Shown here piece by piece: positions 61,376 to 64,000 of a stretch of 64,000 nt of DNA. The stretch is from Rhabdophis nuchalis (lineage: Eukaryota; Chordata; Lepidosauria; Squamata; Natricidae). The translations under genes were made by a program, and so were the position numbers. The stretch lies in NCBI GenBank assembly GCA_039707465.1, contig CM077646.1, positions 76,718,715-76,782,714 of the forward strand, given 5' to 3'. Below the pieces are notes generated by a model. It saw only the letters and a list, made by a program, of their open reading frames with translations, had not been told where the DNA came from and made no database searches. Position 1 is the first letter of the stretch; every line of letters starts with the position of its first letter.

Positions 61376-62240
61376 ACCTACCTACCTACTGTATTTCTCC
61401 CTCTCTATCTATCTATCCCTCTACCTACCTACCTACTGTATTTCTTTCTTTCTCCCTCTACCTACCTACCTACCTACTGTATTTCCCCCTCTTTCTCTAT
61501 TCCTCTACCTACCTACCTACCTACCTACCTATCTACCTACCTACCGACCTACTGTATTTCTCGCTATCTATCTATACACCTACCTACCTACCTATGGTAT
61601 TTCTCCCTCTCTGTCTATCCCTCTACTTACCTACCTATTGTATTTCGCTTTCTCCCTCTACCTACCTACCTACCTACCTACCTACCTACCTACCTACTGC
61701 ATTTCTCCCTCTCTATCTATCCCCCATCTACCTACCTGCCTACCTACTGTATTTCCCCCTCTCTATCCCTCTACCTACCTACCTACCGTATTTCTCACTA
61801 TCTATCTATACACCTACCTACCTACCTACGGTATTTCTCCCTCTCTGTCTATCCCTCTACTTACCTACCTATTGTATTTCTTGCTTTCTCCCTCTACCTA
61901 CCTACCTACCTACTGTATTTCTCCCTCTCTATCTATCTCCCTATCCACTTACCTGCCTATCTACTGTATTTCTCCCTCTCTGTCTATCCCTCTACCTACC
62001 TATCTACTGTATTTCTCCCTATCTATCTATCCATCCCCCTACCTACGTACCTACGTACCTACTATATTTCTTCCTTTCTCCCTCTACCTACTTACCTACT
62101 TACCTACTTACCTACCTACCTACCTACCTACCTACCTACCTACCTACTGTATTTCTCCCTCTCCCTCTCTATCCCTCTACCTACCTACCTACCTACCTAC
62201 CTACCTACCTACCTACCTACCTACCTACCTACCTACCTAC

Positions 62241-62273
<33 letters not shown>

Positions 62274-62326
62274 CACCTACCTACCTACCTACCTACCTAC
62301 CTTATTTCTCCCTCTCTATCTATCCC
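61376..62326. repeat. Higher-order CTAC/CTAT satellite
   Basis: About 17 units, each made of a non-repetitive TACTGTATTTCTCCCTCT core, then CTAT and CTAC tetranucleotides of varying number. Two segments about 240 bp apart (about 61545-61690 and 61785-61910) share the same sequence of variant units. Forward frames stay open (Leu-Pro-Thr-Tyr). Confidence 0.92.
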
Positions 62327-62999
62327 TTGGGGGTCATCTAGTCCAACTACCTGCTAGGCAGGAAGCCCTATACCCATGATGGTGAACCTATGGCACGGGT
62401 GCCACAGGTGGCACACGGAACCATTTCTTAGGCCACGCGAGGCATTGCCCTGTCAGCTTCAGTTTGTATGTGTGCCCTGGCCAGCTGATTTAGGCCTTCT
62501 TTTGAGGCCATTTTTTGCCCTCTGGAGATGGGGGAAGGCTGTTTTCACCCTCCCCAGGCTCCTATAAACCCTCTGGAGCCTGGGGATGACGTAAAAAGCA
62601 TGCCAAATGCAGGGGGTCATGCACATAGCATTATGGATGTGGCACACCTGTGCACATCGCCCCTGCACTCCCCCTGCTTTTGGCACATGAGCCAAAAAAG
62701 GTTAGCCATCACTGCCCTATACCATTTCAGACAAATGGCTATCCAACATCTTCTTGAAGACTTCCAGTGTTGGGGCATTCACAACTTCTGGAGGCAAGCT
62801 GTTCCACTGATTAATTGTTCTAACTGTCAGGAAATTTCTCCTCAGTTCTAAGTTGCTTCTCTCCTTGATTAGTTTCCACCCATTGCTTCTTGTTCTGCCC
62901 TCAGGTGCTTTGGAGAATAGCTTGACTCCCTCTTCTTTGTGGCAACCCCTGAGATATTGGAAGGCTGCTATCCTGTCTCCCCTAGTCCCTGTTTTATTA
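62327..62999 (-). mobile_element. CR1 LINE 3' end, inverted copy A, split by a hAT MITE
   Basis: GGTCATCTAGTCCAACTACC opens the inverted 3' end. After the hAT (62374-62714) it resumes with CAGACAAATGGCTATCCAAC and continues to TTTTATTAAACTG. The TATTG tail is not present; the satellite abuts it instead. Confidence 0.92.
62374..62714. mobile_element. hAT-type MITE with exact 8-bp target duplication
   Basis: Same family as 17646-18019 in opposite orientation. CCATGATGGTGAACC at the left and GGTTAGCCATCACTG at the right, with CCCTATAC at 62366-62373 and 62715-62722. Inserted in CR1 copy A. Confidence 0.93.
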
Positions 63000-63046
63000 A
63001 ACTGTATTTCTCCCTGTCTCTCTATTCCCCTATCTACCTACCTACT
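63000..63046. repeat. Displaced satellite unit between the two CR1 copies
   Basis: CTGTATTTCTCCCTGTCTCT then CTAT and CTAC tetranucleotides: one unit of the 61376-62326 satellite. Confidence 0.85.
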
Positions 63047-63396
63047 GTAATACAATAATACAATAGCAGAGTTGGAAGGGACCTTGGAGGTCATCTAGTC
63101 CAACCCCGCTGCTCAAGCAGGAGACCCTATACCATGTCAGACAAATGGTTTTCCAGTCTCTTCTTAAAAACACATCCAGTGTTGGGCCATCCATAACTTC
63201 TGGTGGCAAGCTGTTCCACTGGTTAATAGTTCTCACTGGCAGGAAATTTCCCCTCAGTTCTAAGTTGCTTCTCTCCTTGTTCTGCCCTCAGGTGCTTTGG
63301 AGAATAGCTTGACTCCCTCTTCTTTGGGGCAACCCCTGAGATATCGGAAGGCTGCTATCATGTCTCCCTTAGTCCCTCTTTTATTAAACTGTATTT
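63047..63396 (-). mobile_element. CR1 LINE 3' end, inverted copy B
   Basis: Starts with inverted TATTG units (AATACAATAATACAATAGC), then GAGTTGGAAGGGACCTTGG, and ends TTTTATTAAACTGTATTT, the same 5' breakpoint as copy A. It lacks about 25 bp present in copy A. Confidence 0.93.
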
Positions 63397-64000
63397 GCTG
63401 TCAGATGGGTGGTTCTTTGTTACAGTTTGGTTCAGTTCGTATTAAACAGTTTAAAGCAGCTTCCTGCCTCCGTGTTTTTACCTCAGAGAACAGTCTTGAG
63501 CAGTATTTTCCCCCCCTCTCTATGGGCCACCTGGGAGTTTGCTATCCCAGTACCTTTTTGGTCCTAAGAGGCCGCCATATGAGGCCTCTTCCAACACTGA
63601 CAGTTGAAAAGCAGCCTGATGGGCGTGGCTACAGGGAATTCTCACATTTTCAGTGAGTACATTTTATTTGTGTTTAGCTTGCACACAACACACATGTGAT
63701 AGGCACAAAATGAGTAGCTATTCTATTATCGGAAGTCCTTGGCTACATTGTGTCAAAATTTGAGGCAGATCGGTCCAGTAGTTTTTGAGATTAGTGGATT
63801 CATACAAACTATTTTACATTTTTATTTATATAGATATTACGATTGCTATACCTCAACCTTAATTTGACTATGATTGTTTTTACATCCTTTTATATGAAAT
63901 ATTGAAAATCTAAAATAAAATTATATAATAGCATTCTATTAGATCTTCCTAAAATCATCCAATAACAATACATCTTTATAACAATCTAAATAAAAATTGA
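63397..64000. other. Right part of composite element and AT-rich flank
   Basis: 63397-63834 is the remaining Helitron-like sequence; 63835-64000 is AT-rich. No gene. Confidence 0.5.

Larger units (their letters stand above)
61262..63834 (+). mobile_element. Composite element with Helitron-like termini
   Basis: Left edge TATACTAGCTATACCCGGCC ACGCGTTGCTGTGG and right edge GCAGATCGGTCCAGTAGTTT ... TTTATATAGAT resemble end sequences of non-autonomous Helitron-like repeats of animals. No Rep/helicase coding sequence is present. The interior holds a CTAC satellite, two inverted CR1 ends and a hAT MITE. Family assignment is tentative. Confidence 0.45.

Noticed and set aside
61376..62326. CRISPR-like array of repeats and spacers
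   Set aside because: The variable parts are tetranucleotide runs, not unique spacers, and the genome is a vertebrate.
61287..62357. 356-residue open frame rich in Leu-Pro-Thr-Tyr
   Set aside because: It is the translation of a CTAC/CTAT satellite, which has no stop codon in the forward frames. A second forward frame is open as well.

Overview
The window reads as vertebrate nuclear DNA, most probably from a snake. The evidence is one developmental gene with vertebrate exon-intron structure and GT-AG splice sites, a CpG-rich promoter, and a squamate mix of repeats: CR1 LINEs with TATTG tails, L2-like LINE tails, a BovB (RTE) 3' end, tRNA-derived SINEs, hAT-type MITEs with 8-bp target duplications, and many simple-sequence arrays. 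The species cannot be fixed from sequence alone.

The single host protein-coding gene is WNT5A on the + strand. It has five coding exons (28363-28368, 32579-32706, 33740-34005, 37824-38116, 42126-42584) that join in frame to 383 residues with all 24 expected Wnt cysteines and the lipid-bearing serine. A CpG-rich block (about 27250-28362) carries the promoter and 5' leader. A long 3' UTR runs to a probable polyadenylation signal at 45218. It contains a U6 snRNA retropseudogene fragment.

Layout. 1-22600: upstream flank packed with transposon remnants. It holds an interstitial telomere repeat, L2-like ends, a nested SINE/hAT/CR1/(AAAG)n cluster at 13.0-14.3 kb, a 2.5-kb CR1 LINE with broken ORFs at 15.0-17.6 kb, a hAT MITE, a CR1 split by a probable solo LTR, and two copies of an unclassified repeat. 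22600-28360: mostly unique sequence with GC-rich blocks. 28360-45240: WNT5A, whose introns are notably poor in recognisable transposons except a BovB end in intron 4. 45240-48180: mostly unique. 48180-64000: downstream flank, again repeat-rich. It holds a strong hairpin and tRNA-like SINE, a hAT nested in a TA-flanked MITE, a minisatellite, an ORF1-only L1 (HAL1-like) copy with a 19-bp target duplication inside an LTR-like element, and at the end a composite element with Helitron-like termini that contains a higher-order CTAC-rich satellite and two CR1 fragments.

I found no operon-like, CRISPR-like or otherwise clearly undescribed multi-gene system. The most unusual structures are the higher-order tetranucleotide satellite with repeated CR1 breakpoints (61.3-63.8 kb), the HAL1-like insertion, and several near-perfect hairpins.
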